From the NCBI GenBank assembly GCA_002005505.1, contig KV908546.1, forward strand, positions 203,922-267,921: DNA of 64,000 nucleotides. Direction: 5' to 3'. Shown here piece by piece: positions 10,107-21,275 of the stretch; position 1 is the stretch's first letter; the number at the start of each line of letters is the position of its first letter. The stretch comes from Botryococcus braunii. Taxonomy: Eukaryota > Chlorophyta > Trebouxiophyceae. The notes under the pieces were generated by a model. It was not told the origin of the DNA. It did no database searches and saw only the letters and a program-made list of their open reading frames with translations. The translations under genes were made by a program, and so were the position numbers.

Positions 10107-10876
10107 GATGGCAGTCGGTCAAATACTGCCTTACTCTGCCCTTGGTGTAAACGAAACTGGAACTGTACCAGCTCGATATACACGTGGTATTCTCTGTACC
10201 ACCTGAGTACCTGTCCTGTACCCTCTCTTCCCTCAACAATAGCTCTGTCGAGAAAGAACGAAGGAAAACCTTCCCGTGGCCCGTCTGCAGTTAGCTTAAA
10301 TAACTCCTGCAAACGGTTCCACACTTTCAGAAAATAGTGCACCTCCCAGTCTTCTTTTGGAAGGCTCTTCCCGTATAGCTCTGCTACCTCATGCACCAGG
10401 CTATCAGCAAGGGGATCACTGAACACAATCAATTCCTCCCACTTGACCAAAATGGGCTCCTCTCGTGGCTGTGTCAGACCAGCCAAGAATGCCGTTGATA
10501 TGATTCCTTCACACAGAGCGGACCCTTCTTCACTTTCACAAGTCTTAACAAAGATGTAGTTTGCTCGTTCAACAGGATCAGGAAGATTGTTCAGCACAAT
10601 GTCTTGGTGATGCACAATTGGCCTTTGAAATTGACCCTTTGGAACACCAGGCCTCTCAATATGAATATACAGACCCGGGTCTCCAAAATAGTCAGGAACT
10701 TTAAAGTGAGTCCTGACAAAAGGAATGGGATACTCTGAGTATTCCGGTCTTCTTGGATGCTGTTGACGTACTGCAGGTCGCAGTCCTCTTCCTCTCGTTG
10801 TTGGGAAAGGTCTCGGCGTCCGTTGCTCTTCAGGTTCCGGTGTATCTTCGATCACAATGACTTCCTCCTCTGGCAT
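9896..10876 (-). CDS. C1 accessory ORF upstream of gag, unknown family
   Basis: 326-residue protein of unknown function encoded between the 5' LTR and gag. It is not a known copia domain. It is clearly homologous to the ORF at the same place in C2 (17558-18417); shared blocks include PGLY, an IVHHQDI-x-L-x-NLP-x-PV stretch followed by RANYIFV, KWEEL, LPKEDWE-x-HYFL and FDRLPSW. The N terminus is acidic, then Arg/Pro-rich. I see no signal peptide, membrane segment, zinc site or nuclease motif. Conservation between two diverged elements argues for selection. In C2 the ORF ends just before gag; here the equivalent stop is lost and it reads 211 bp into gag. A structural, nucleic-acid-binding or host-interaction role is possible, but nothing in the sequence decides it. 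Confidence 0.8.
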   Translation of the reverse strand: MPEEEVIVIEDTPEPEEQRTPRPFPTTRGRGLRPAVRQQHPRRPEYSEYPIPFVRTHFKVPDYFGDPGLYIHIERPGVPKGQFQRPIVHHQDIVLNNLPDPVERANYIFVKTCESEEGSALCEGIISTAFLAGLTQPREEPILVKWEELIVFSDPLADSLVHEVAELYGKSLPKEDWEVHYFLKVWNRLQELFKLTADGPREGFPSFFLDRAIVEGREGTGQVLRWYREYHVYIELVQFQFRLHQGQSKAVFDRLPSWREVEELGLNPLRLHPDYFQTYEGISRGWLEPVMGLQRLTWEEIQELEQQWLGDLNRPVHLAGKIRRVQ

Positions 10877-10887
10877 GCAGCAAGTTG

Positions 10888-10900
10888 TGGGCCCAGCACC
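10888..10900 (-). promoter_or_regulatory. C1 primer-binding site (variant)
   Basis: On minus, 2 nt after the 5' LTR, GGTGCTGGGCCCA. The other copia elements have GGTTATGGGCCCA here, complementary to the anticodon arm of initiator tRNA-Met. C1 differs at two bases that fall on the anticodon side. This is either decay or a switch to a tRNA with another anticodon. Confidence 0.6.
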
Positions 10901-10902
10901 TT

Positions 10903-12406
10903 TGTTGTGTATTAGTTGGAGGATGCCGTAACTGTAAGCGGTACGTATGCCGTAGGAGAATCACTTCCTGTGAACACCACCAAGTAATCTCAATGTCTAT
11001 ATAGACCAGTGCTCGCACTGCCGTCTATATCTGCCGACTGCTCTCCGATCAGGACACCCTTGGCCCTTCAGCAGTCCCAGGAGTTTAATGGCTACTCCCA
11101 ACCAATCGCTATAACCAGTGTGCAACTCGTCACACACAAATAGCCTTACTGTTCGCACAACAGTAACATACAAGCAATGCAGCTCCTGTATTGAAATGAA
11201 TGTGACAGCAGTATATCAAGCAGTCCTTCAATACAGAGCAAACACTATTCAGCTTGGAGCTCGAAGCCCAGATGCATTCCACACCCCATCGACTCGTTAC
11301 AAATGGTTTACGTATATTTACCTGTGAACACCACCAAGTAATCTCAATGTCTATATAGACCAGTGCTCGCACTGCCGTCTATATCTGCCTGCATCCGAGC
11401 GTTACGATTTACTTGTGGGTTCATCAGTGTCCATAAAATATATCTAAACCACATAAAACACACACGCAACCTATCCACATATGTGTACGTACCGACTGCT
11501 CTCCGATCAGGACACCCTTGGCCCTTCAGCAGTCCCAGGAGTTTAATGGCTACTCCCAACCAATCTGCACAATATGTGGATCATCAGAGATCAAAACAAA
11601 ACAGTTATTTAACCAGCAGGAGCATGCTTGTTATACGTATCTGTACTCACCGCTATAACCAGTGTGCAACTCGTCACACACAAATAGCCTTACTGTTCGC
11701 ACAACAGTAACATACAAGCAATGCAGCTCCTGCAACACAAGACACATGTAATGTTTCATAATCAGCAGAAACATCAGTATGCATGTGCTTAACGCCTACG
11801 ATCGCAGCCACACGACTGCGACCGTTACCCTTGCCAGCGATCGCAAGCTTACCTGTATTGAAATGAATGTGACAGCAGTATATCAAGCAGTCCTTCAATA
11901 CAGAGCAAACACTATTCAGCTTGGAGCTCGAAGCCCAGATGCATTCCACACCCCATCGACTGCCAAGCTTGCTCGCGATCTGGCGTTTCTATGCCTTCTG
12001 ATCGTAACCGGCGGTAACGGTACAGTTCCTTTCGAGAGGCTGTACCGTACTGCATGGTCACATAAACAACCCTGACTTGGCCCTATGCCAACGTGTAGCT
12101 CTATAGCTGCACCAGGGATCTCATACTTATACACGCGTACACACTCAATGGAGTCTTTACCTTGTGACCTTACCGTCACTAGTACAAGACCTGTACTGCA
12201 TGGAGGTCACTTATATGATCAACCTAACTGAACATAATACAATACCCTTTGACACGCAATCAGGCGCATCTTCTTACTTGTACTCCACACGTGGAGAAAC
12301 TCAAGTTATACAATGTTTCCTAAAACCACTTGATAAACTGATAGCGCCCCTGTATCTTGTACGTTTGCCATCACGTATCTATACGTACCTATCAGTTTAT
12401 ACAACA
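10903..12406 (-). repeat. C1 5' LTR
   Basis: Near-identical partner of 4166-5669 (offset 6,737). It carries the same cassette: introns 11389-11492, 11565-11650 and 11730-11852; spliced copy 10968-11294. The TSD CCCAT follows at 12407-12411. It should act as promoter and leader of C1. Confidence 0.95.
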
Positions 12407-13997
12407 CCCATGCTCCAGGGCTTTCAAGGGCGGCTTGCCCGAGCTTCTCTTTCAAAGTGCCATGAAACCTCTTGACGAGGCCGTTGGCTTGTGGATGGTA
12501 TGGGCTGGTCTTTCTTACTTCTATGAAGCATTGGTCCATTAATGTCTGGAATTCTCCTTGCCATTCCTGGCCATTGTCCGTAATAACAATCTGGGGGCAG
12601 CCGTGCCGTGCCAGAATCTCTTCTTTGAAAAATTTTGCGGTAGTCGATGCCTCTTTGTTTGGGATAATCTTGGCCTCCACCCATTTGGTGAGGTAGTCTA
12701 TGGCGGTGGCAATGTACACTTTCTCTCGCCCCGAGGGCGCATCCATGGGTCCTGTCAGGTCCACTCCAATCATATCGAGGACCCCCGTGACGGCTACGGG
12801 AGTCAGCTCCACCGGCTTGGTGAGCTGAATGGTCCTGTATTGACATCCAGGGCAATGCTGGATGTATATTTTGACGTCGAGGGACATATCTGTCCAGTAA
12901 AAGCGCTCCTTGACAAGATGAATTGTACGGTTAATTCCGTAGTGGCCCATGTCGTCGTGTAGCTCCTTAATGATGTCAAGTCTGTCCTCGTACCATGGTA
13001 CGGTACGTGGGCCAAATCCTCTTGTGGCCTTTCGTACAAGTGGCCAGTTGCGAGTCCTCCATTCAATAGGGAATTCTTCGGCGGCAAAGTAGTAGTTCTG
13101 GGCCCGGCGTGCTATTCGCTTAGCATCCTTGCGGCTTGTCCCAGGTCGGTGTCGTTTGTCGGCGGCTAGGTAGTCAAGTACTTCTTCATCGTCCACAATG
13201 TCACGAGTGGGGACGGCATCTGCAATCTGGTCACATAAAGGGCATAGCCAGGGTCCCCTGGGTACCCGGACCAGTGCAGGCTCCAAACAGTCGATGTGGT
13301 ATCCGTGGTCGCAGAGGTCACATAGTAGCATGGTCTCCTCATCATCTCTTCCCGTGCATACTTGGCACGGTACATCCTCCATAAGCGGCGGGCTGTCAAA
13401 ACGCGTACGCGGTGTAGTCATAGGTTCTTGGCTGGCCAGGGCGGCAGAACGGCCAGATAAAGTCTCTGTAGACGGTGGCAGGTCATAAATCGGTGTTGAT
13501 ACAATTCTCATCTCCGGAAGGTAGTCCCTGGAAGGAAGTGCATCATCCTCCGGGGTCATCATGCGGCGTAGGGTTGGTGAAGTTATTATCTCTCCACGCT
13601 GAGTGGTCTCGTACGCGGGTGGCTGGTAAGGCTGGTCCAGGTCCAATGTGTCTTTGGCGGGCGGCATATTTTCCTTGTCCAAGGTCATGGTGTAGCAGCA
13701 GTGCATGTGGTTCTCCTCAATAATTTCTTTTTCTTGCGGCGGCGGCGGCGGCGGCTCTTCACTGTAGTCTTCACCAGGGGGTGGCTGTAGGCGTAGACGA
13801 GAAAGGCAGTCCACATTCCCATGCAAGGTCCCCGAGCGGTGCTGGATGTCAAAGTCATATTCTTGTAGTTCGATGGCGTATCGTGCTAGCTTGCCGGACA
13901 AATGCGTGTGGTGAGTAACAACTTTAAAGCTTTGTGGTCTGTTACTATAGTAAATTGAACTCCATAGAGGTAGGGGCGGAATAGCTTCACGGCCCAC
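12407..13997 (-). pseudogene. G1 pol: RNase H end, PHD finger, integrase core
   Basis: Minus-strand frame holding the RNase H tail, a Pro-rich linker, a canonical C4HC3 PHD finger (about 13228-13378; CQVC, then CDLCDHGYHIDC, then WLCPLC), the HHCC zinc site of integrase (HYGINRT, HCPGCQ) and the catalytic core (GVDLTG, ITDNGQEW, PYHPQANG). PHD fingers read the H3 N-terminal tail in host proteins; in a gypsy pol this could steer integration. The usual catalytic Glu is Lys (LVKRFHG, codon AAG), so the enzyme should be dead. A frameshift near 13905 separates it from the RT/RNase H frame. C1 interrupts it at 12407 and it resumes at 4160. Confidence 0.9.
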
Positions 13998-15589
13998 ACT
14001 ATGGCAAGCAGCTCCCCATCCGTTGGAGAGTAGTTGAGCTCTGCTCCTTGTAAAGTTTTGCTGGCGTAGGCGATCACATGGTCACCATCCTCGAGCTCCT
14101 GGCCCAGAATAGCAGCGGCGGCTCCGGGCTGCCAATCAGTATATAGCGTGAATTTCTTGCTGAAGTCGGGGTATCGTAGAAGCGGCGCATCCACTAGCAT
14201 GGCCTTGATGGCTTCGAAGGCGGCTTGGCAGTCAGTGGTCCAGTTGAAAACAACCCCCTTTCTCGTGAGCCGCGTCAAAGGGGCAGATATGGCGGCCATG
14301 TTGTGCAGAAATCTCCTGTAGTAGTTTGCAAGTCCCAAAAAGGACCTGACTTCGGTAACGTTCGTCGGCGGTGCTGCGTTGAGTACTGCCTCAACCTTGG
14401 AAGGGTTGGGCTTTATGCCTTGGGGCGTAATAATGTATCCTAAGTAGAACACTTCACTGCAACATAACTCACACTTGGCTGGGTTGGCTCTAAAGCCCAC
14501 CGCACGGAAGCGTTCAAGCACTAATTTCAGATGTGTGAGGTGGTCCTCAAATGTGCGGCTGTATATCAAACAGTCATCTAGATAAATGACACAACACTTT
14601 CCTATTAAGTCTTGCAACAGAGTGTTAACAAATCTCTGAAGCGTAGCCGGGGCGTTACGCAAGCCGAACGGCATTGATACAAACTCGAATAAACCTTCTT
14701 TGGTAGTAAAAGCGGTTTTTGCACGGTCCTCTGGGGCTACTGGTATCAACCAGAAGGCTGACTTGCAATCTATCTTACTCAAGTATTCCACCCCCTGACC
14801 TAAGGAATCTAGGGTCTCATCTATCCTAGGCATGGGGTAATTGTCCCGTCTGGTAACTGCATTCAACGGACGGTAGTCAATACAAAACCGGACAGAGCCA
14901 TCCGGCTTGCCTACTAACACAGGCGAACTAGACCAAGGAGAGCTGGAAGGCACTATCACTCCAGCCTCTAGCATTTTGTGAACTTCTTCCTCGATCACCT
15001 GATCCTCCGAACGGGACAAGCGATAAGGGCGTGTTTTAATGGGGATCGCATCCCCAGTGTCTATGCGGTGGTGCATTAAGGTGGTTCTTTCTTGTACTAT
15101 ACCTGGGGTATATACATCCTTGTACTCCTGTACTAATCTCTCAATCTCTTGTTCTCTCATAGGACCCAATTTTCGCATCCCGGTGGTGATTTTTAACATG
15201 GGATCGGGGTCCTGTTTCATCTTTTCAGTATTTATTATCTCTCTCAACTTCTGCATACCAGGATCTTCCTTCCTAAGGGAGGTGGGGACACGAACAATTA
15301 TGACAGGCCATCTGGTAGGGCCATAACGACGTCGCGGACCTGCAGGGTCCTCTCCCGGGGCTGTGAAAAGCTGCACACCAGGAGGGTATTGTTTGATGAT
15401 CTCAAATTGCTCCATTACTGTAGGAAACCAAGGGGCAGAAGGCCACCATGGTAGCACAAGTAGTGCACTATTGGTAAAGGGACTACTGGTGAAACACGCG
15501 AGACAGTGATTCACAACTCTGTCAATTATCGAAAAAGGTGGATTGCAAATACATGTATACTCAAATGGGTCCAGCTCTGCTGTAAACAA
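13886..15589 (-). pseudogene. G1 pol: MTase C-terminal part, RT and RNase H
   Basis: 567-residue frame. Its first ~60 residues complete the methyltransferase-like domain begun in the preceding frame (CNPPFSIID, LLVLPWWPSAPWF). Then comes a Ty3/gypsy RT (CIDYRPLN, PFGLRNAPATLQ, YLDDCLIYS at about 14568-14590) and RNase H (TLYTDWQPG, where D is retained; YASKTL; DGELLAIVWAVK; TDHKAL). Frameshifts at both ends (near 15560 and 13905) break the polyprotein. RT and RNase H motifs are otherwise preserved, so the decay is fairly recent. Confidence 0.9.
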
Positions 15590-16187
15590 TCGTCCTCAGC
15601 GGACCAATACAAAGGTAACTGAGAGTTGTGACCTTGGAGATCACAACATGCGTCGAGGTCAAAAGGACCCCACTGTGTTTCAATTTCTCTAAAAATGCTA
15701 GTTTCTAACATCCAATCTTCAGTCATGTAGGGATGGGCTGCTAACTCAAGCTCTCGACCCTCGTTGCTTACTGTCGCATTGTAAATCTCAATCTCACTTT
15801 CGGAAGAGAAAGCCTCATGCTCCTCCGAATACTCTTCCTCCTCATCGGAGGGTTCAGTACTAGGAATTTCTCCCTCACTCCCGGAATAAAGGTCTGTTTC
15901 TTCCTGGGATTCTTCTGACAGATCGTCCTCAATGTTTATAATTTCGTTCGGTAGGCCGGGTACCCCCGGTACCCTTGGCTCGGCGGGGTGACCCGCGGGA
16001 CCTTCGAAGTCCATTCCGGGGACTCCCGCGACGCAATATCGGTTGCTGCTTTTACTGGCAGGCATGACAGTGATGGGAACTCTCCCCATAACTTGTGGTT
16101 CAATACGAAAGGACATTTCTTGTTTGGCGAAACTCATCTCGGCGTGAGCCTGAGTAAGCCAATCTGTTCCAAGAAGTACATCATAAG
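15526..16187 (-). pseudogene. G1 protease end, acidic linker, adenine-MTase-like domain
   Basis: Starts at the C2 insertion point with the second half of a retropepsin (YDVLLGTDWL), runs through an acidic Ser/Glu-rich linker and into a segment resembling the phage/DIRS N6-adenine methyltransferase family (FREIETQWGPFDLDACCD; the NPPF catalytic box is in the next frame). A likely 1-base deletion in a T run near 15560 shifts the frame just before NPPF. Such domains are established for DIRS elements; I am not aware of them as a standard part of Ty3/gypsy. The assignment rests on motif pattern only. Confidence 0.7.
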
Positions 16188-16192
16188 AAGTC

Positions 16193-17521
16193 TGTTGTGT
16201 CTTGGGAGAGATATAACATAAGGTACGGATCTGCTTGTGCGGAGATACGTATACGTAAGTATGGGAGCTCTCTCTCGTTCACACCATTGGTTTTGGACAC
16301 GTCACATAAAGTGAATAGAGGGACATATGATGTGAAAAGAAAAACGCCTGCATCAGGACACAAAAATTGCCGTTATATACTAGGAGACCTGGAGAGAAAG
16401 TTCTCCGTGGGTGACATGAGTTCATAGCCTATCACGCAAGTACAGATCTCAGTCAGTGAAGTTCAAAGAACCATGATGGAGATCCTATTGTGAGTGTACA
16501 CGTGTAGGACAGGTGTATAAGTTACAGCATAAGTCTGTACTTCGTGGGTGTGACAAGTGTACTTCACACACTTAGGATGTGATGATAAAGTACACTTGTC
16601 AGCGGTGATCTGCGATTGTGCATAATGCACGATCAGGCTAGGAGGGGCAGGTCGGCAGCGTGGTCCTCAGACAGTTGGAACTTCATCTTTGAGTTGCCTG
16701 GAGTCCTTTGAGTGTGAACACTAGAGGACCTGTCTGAGACCTGCCGGAGTATTGCTCTCACTGATATCATGCTATACTTGTGCATGTGGGCTGCGTGAGA
16801 GAATATCGGTAAAACTCGGTTAGAGCATCGGCAGTGCTTGGTACATGATAAAACATAAGTGTTAATGAGTGCCATTTAGTTGTGAAGACTGAATAACATT
16901 CAGTACTGTGCAGGAGGTTGTTGTTTTCTGTCTTTTGAGACAGTGCGAGCTGCATAAGTGTAAGTGTATACACGTGTGGGCAGCGGTAAGAACACCTCCT
17001 GATAAAACTTGTACATTGATGGAAGACATTGTGTTGTTTAGTTACTGGTGTAAGTATGATACTGATAGAGAGCAATGTACGTGACTCGTACAGGTGGTCA
17101 GTTACGAGGACGACGTCATAACTGATGCGAATGCTTGAGTATGTGACAGATACTTACGGTTGCGAACATGTAATAAACAACACCATGTAAAGAGACAGTT
17201 GGATCTTCATCTTTGAGTTGCCTGGAGTCCTTTGAGTGTGAACACTAAAAGACCTGTCTAAGACCTGCCGGAGTATTGCTCTCACTGATATCATGCTATA
17301 CTTGTGCATGTGGGCTGCGTGAGAGAATATCGGAGGTTGTTGTTTTCTGTCTTTTGAGACAGTGCGAGCTGCATAAGTGTAAGTGTATACACGTGTGGGC
17401 AGCGGTGGTCAGTTACGAGGACGACGTCATAACTGATGCGAATGCTTGAGTATGTGACGGATACTTACGGTTGCGAACAGGTGCTTATTCTACAAATACG
17501 GACATCAACTCCAACACAACA
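16193..17521 (+). repeat. C2 5' LTR with unspliced and spliced cassette
   Basis: First cassette copy: exons 16669-16808, 16914-16985 and 17094-17169; introns 16809-16913 (GTAAAA...GTGCAG) and 16986-17093 (GTAAGA...TACAG). A final donor, GTAATAAAC, starts at 17170. AATAAA (17172-17177) and TGTAA (17186-17190) precede the second copy, 17193-17480, which is exactly 140+72+76 = 288 bp with both introns missing. U5 tail 17481-17521. CATAAGGTAC at 16217-16226 in U3. Confidence 0.95.
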
Positions 17522-17524
17522 ATA

Positions 17525-17537
17525 GGTTATGGGGCCC
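17525..17537 (+). promoter_or_regulatory. C2 primer-binding site and upstream AUG
   Basis: GGTTATGGGGCCC, 3 nt after the LTR, matches the anticodon arm complement of initiator tRNA-Met with one extra G. Its ATG (17529) opens a 23-codon upstream ORF ending at 17600, which overlaps the accessory ORF start in another frame. Confidence 0.75.
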
Positions 17538-17557
17538 GCTGCAATCTCCAATGGAGC

Positions 17558-18417
17558 ATGCGAAGAACCAAGCGACCAACTGATCCCGGAAAGCCACTAG
17601 TAAGAACAAACTATCCATTTCCGTGTGTTGAGGTGACTGTGGAAGTCTTTGGTGACGTTGGTAGACCTGGTTTATATCTGGATCTTGAACATCCAGGGCA
17701 CAACCCTCACGTGTGGTGTCATAGAAAACTTATCGTTCATCATCAAGACATTCGCTTGGAAAACCTTCCGAATCCTGTGATACGTGCAAATTATATATTT
17801 GTAGAAGCAGCAAAGAGGGGTCACGTGCTTGATTGTGAAGAGAATCAGATTGAGTGCTCAGAAGAGTGGCTTGATGAGTTAAGGAAAGGTTTTCCTGAAA
17901 AGCCGATTGTCTTGCTGAAGTGGGAAGAACTGTGGATCGAAAATCACGTGAGAAAAGAGTACATAGTGACTGCTGTTGCAACTACCTACAGCACTCAGTT
18001 GCCCAAGGAAGATTGGGAGTTTCATTACTTTCTGACAGTGCTTAGCAGGTTGAGGTATCTGTGCAAGTCAGCTGGTGCATGCTTCTATGATAACAGCCCT
18101 TTCTTACACGTAGAAAAGGGAGTGGTAGAAAAGGGAGATCCAAATCCATTGATATCTTCCTGGTACACTAAATATAGGGAGTACATCTCTATAGTACAGT
18201 ACCAGTTCCGCGTTTGGTCCAACTTTTCAACGTTTGTGTTTGATAGACTTCCATCATGGACACTGGTGGAGGATCACAGGCTGGACCCGTTGTTAATGCA
18301 TCCCGAGTATTACCAACTGAGGGAGTCAACATTGGGGGGGGGGACACACTGGAGAGATTGACGTGGGAGGCAGTGGCACAGCAGACGGGGTTCAAGCACG
18401 TGATTCAGGGCCCGTGA
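17558..18417 (+). pseudogene. C2 accessory ORF upstream of gag (frameshifted)
   Basis: Homologue of the C1 accessory protein. I chose the ATG at 17558 (MRRTKRPTDPG) because upstream in-frame sequence is LTR/PBS. The frame is open to 18361, but similarity to C1 resumes after a G10 run (18334-18343) in another frame (LERLTWEAV against LQRLTWEEI in C1) and ends at TGA 18415-18417. An indel in the G run is the likely lesion. The intended stop lies 2 nt before the gag ATG (TGAgcATG), a spacing compatible with termination-reinitiation. Function unknown; conserved blocks as in C1. Confidence 0.8.
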
Positions 18418-18419
18418 GC

Positions 18420-21275
18420 ATGTCAGGGAGCGAAGACACCACGAGTCCGGTAAATTCAAGCTTGCAAGTGACTGCTACACTTGACAGGCTTGGTTTCTCC
18501 TTAGACATCTGGAGACAGAGTGTTGTTCACTGTGCTGTGAGTAAAAATGTGTGGCAGTGTCTGAAGACACACATGCCCGGGACTAAGGGCGATGCGGTAG
18601 CTCTTCACTTGTTACTTCAGAAGATTCCAGAAGTGTGGGCACAAAAGGTGGCATTTATGGAATCTGCTCATGTTGCCCTGAAATGGATTATTAGTCAGTT
18701 TGAGGGTGGAGCCAATTTGGACATAAATGATGAGTGGCTGGAGTTGCTTGACAATGAGATTATGGGAAATGAAATGTCATTGGAGGAGTACGTCAGCCGC
18801 AAGCAACTCCTGGCGAAGCGTCTGTCCACCAATGCCATGCCCATCACTACTGCCAAGCTGAAGAAATCAATTTTAAAGTGCCTGCCCTATCAGTTTGATG
18901 CCCACAAGGCATCACTGACGGCATCCACAGCAACAGTGGGTGTGGAGGGGACGTTGACGGCCATTCGCGCAGTGGCAGAGTCCATCGGGTTCAATGATAA
19001 AGTTCCACGCGTACCGAGGGCCGCAACAGCCAAGAAGGAGCCATCCGGACGATATGAGGGAAGGCCATTTCGTGGGACCTGCTACAACTGCCATCAAGTG
19101 GGACACAAGAAAGCTGATTGTCCAGCACTGGCAAAACAAGAAGGAGGTAATTCACAAGGGACTCGTGCAGGCATGGCCACTGCAGGTATGCATGATGGCG
19201 TAGAAGGCCAATGGTTGGTGGATACAGGAGCCATTAATCATATCTGCAATGATATTCGTCTTATGTTAAATGTGGTGGCATATGATGTTGCCAAGCCGTT
19301 GTGTTTGGCTGCAAGTGATGGAAGCGCATTAAGAAAAGCACAAGGAAATGTAGTACTGTCGGTGAAAGGTGGTGGGAGCATATTGTTGACACAAGTTGAG
19401 TATGTTCCAACAGCCACTGATAATTTGTTTTCAGTGTCTGCGGCTGTGAATGATGGTTGCAAATTTTCAGTCAATGAAAAGGGTGAATATGTCCATGTTT
19501 CGGCAGAAAAGAGTGGATTTGAGTGTGAAATTGTGTCGAAAGGGCGACTGTATTTCCTCTCAAGTAATCAGCGGTTGTGTGCTTGGGGAGGGGCAGCAGC
19601 CTCTTTGGTCACTACTAAAGACGAAACAGAGATATGGCACAGAAGATTGGGCCACCCTGGCATTGTGTGCATGTCAAGGATGATGAGAGATAATTTTCTG
19701 AATGATCTGAAGGGCAGCACTGCAGAAATTGAGAAAGTCGTTACTCATTGTGATGCGTGCATTCGGGGGAAGCAGAGTAAGACTCCACTGCCTACCTCCT
19801 TGGGTGCAGAGTCTACAGAGAGACTGCAGCTTGTCCACATGGACGTCATGGGGGAGATGCCAGTTGTTGGGCTGGGTGCAGAGCGGTACTTGCTGGTCCT
19901 GCTAGACGACTTCTCGCACAAGTGTGAAGCTCGATCGTTCAGCTCCAAGGCTGAGGTAGGCCAGCTTGTCCAAGAAATCCTTCTGAAATGGGAAGTATCC
20001 ACCAAATGTAAAGTGGGTACTGTGAGGACTGATAGGGGAACTGAATTTGTAAACAGTGACCTGTCTCAGTTTTTCTCACGTAAAGGGATAACGCATCAAA
20101 CAAGCGCTCCTTATACGCCCGAGCAGAATGGAAAGGTTGAGAGAATTAACAGAGTAATCAAGGAAAGAGTGAGGGCTTTGCTTTTTGATGCTGAAGCAGG
20201 GCCTGAGCTGTGGCCTGAAGCAGTTCGCACGGTTGTTTATTTGTTAAACTTTAGTGCAGTAAGGGGCAAGAATGCATGTCCCAATGAGCTGTTTTATGGA
20301 GGGAAACCTACGTGCAAGTACTTCAAGATCTGGGGTTGTCTTGCATATGTTAGGCTGCCAGAACGGCAGCTGACAGCGTTGGGTCCCCGCTCTGTTGCTG
20401 GCATGTTCGTGGGGTACGCACAAGGGTCAAAGGCGTACCGGGTGCTGGTGAAAGGAAAAATTGTTGTGAGCAAGGATGTGCGGTTCGTAGAAGACGAACT
20501 AGGGTATTCAGTGGCCTCTCCAGAGGGAGAGCACAGAGAGAAGGATGTACAGGGTCTGTTTGTGTCTGATGATGATGATGTGGAGTTGGTGGAAGAAGTA
20601 CAAGAGAGAGTTGTTGATGTTCCAAGGCAGCTGGCGGTAGAGCCGGCGTTACATGTCGGCAATCTCAGGGATGCGTTACTGCGAGCCCGAGGACTTCTTC
20701 AACAACTGCCACCGGCTGAAGCTGACCAGCAAATGAGTGAGGAGGATGAAGAAAGGGAAGAAGTGAACCAGAGTGAGGAGGATGACAGAGTTGATAGGGC
20801 GGATGGTCAAGACGATGACCCCGGACACGATGCAGAAATTGATTCTGCCGGGGAAGAAGAAAGAAGGGGTGGGGGAAGATATGATCTGAGAGCAAGCGTG
20901 GCTCCACCTGACAGGTTTGTGCCTGGTGCAAATGCGACAAGTGTACGGGTACATGCTGCTGTGATTGAAAGGGGCGGGGAAGAGAAAATGAGCGCTGCAG
21001 ATTTGGTCATCCCCAAGCACATTGGGGAAGCTATGTCTAGCCCTCAAAAGGAGTATTGGAAACAGGGTATGCAAGAGGAACTGGACGCGATTGAAGAGTG
21101 TGACACATTTGAGGTTGTAAATAGGCCTGAAGGTGCAAAAGCATTCCTCTCATCTGGGTGTTTGCACTTAAAACTGATGAATTTGGGGATGTGGTCCGAT
21201 TCAAGGCAAGACTGGTCGCGCAGGGATGCCGTCAGGTTGAGGGTATTGACTGTGACCAAACTTTCGCTCCTGTGA
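18420..21275 (+). pseudogene. C2 gag, protease, integrase (frameshifted gag-pol, part 1)
   Basis: Gag from ATG 18420 (MSGSEDTTSPVN), preferred over in-frame GTG 18363 because it follows the accessory stop directly. Domains: capsid, CCHC knuckle (CYNCHQVGHKKADC), protease WLVDTGAINH, where the usual T of DTGAT is I, pre-integrase HRRLGHPG, integrase (VHMDVMG, TDRGTEF, NGKVERINR) and the start of RT. A 1-base deletion at about 21141 (between GAK and IPLIW) moves RT into another frame, so this frame ends at 21275 without RT. The element cannot make a full polyprotein from this copy. Confidence 0.93.

Larger units (their letters stand above)
4166..12406 (-). mobile_element. Ty1/copia retrotransposon C1
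   Basis: Complete 8,241-bp copia element on minus, flanked by the 5-bp duplication CCCAT (4161-4165 and 12407-12411). The two 1,504-bp LTRs (5' LTR 10903-12406, 3' LTR 4166-5669) begin TGTTG and end CAACA and differ by about two substitutions by eye, so the insertion is recent. Gene order on minus is leader, accessory ORF, gag-pol, polypurine tract. It sits inside the G1 integrase gene. Confidence 0.97.
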
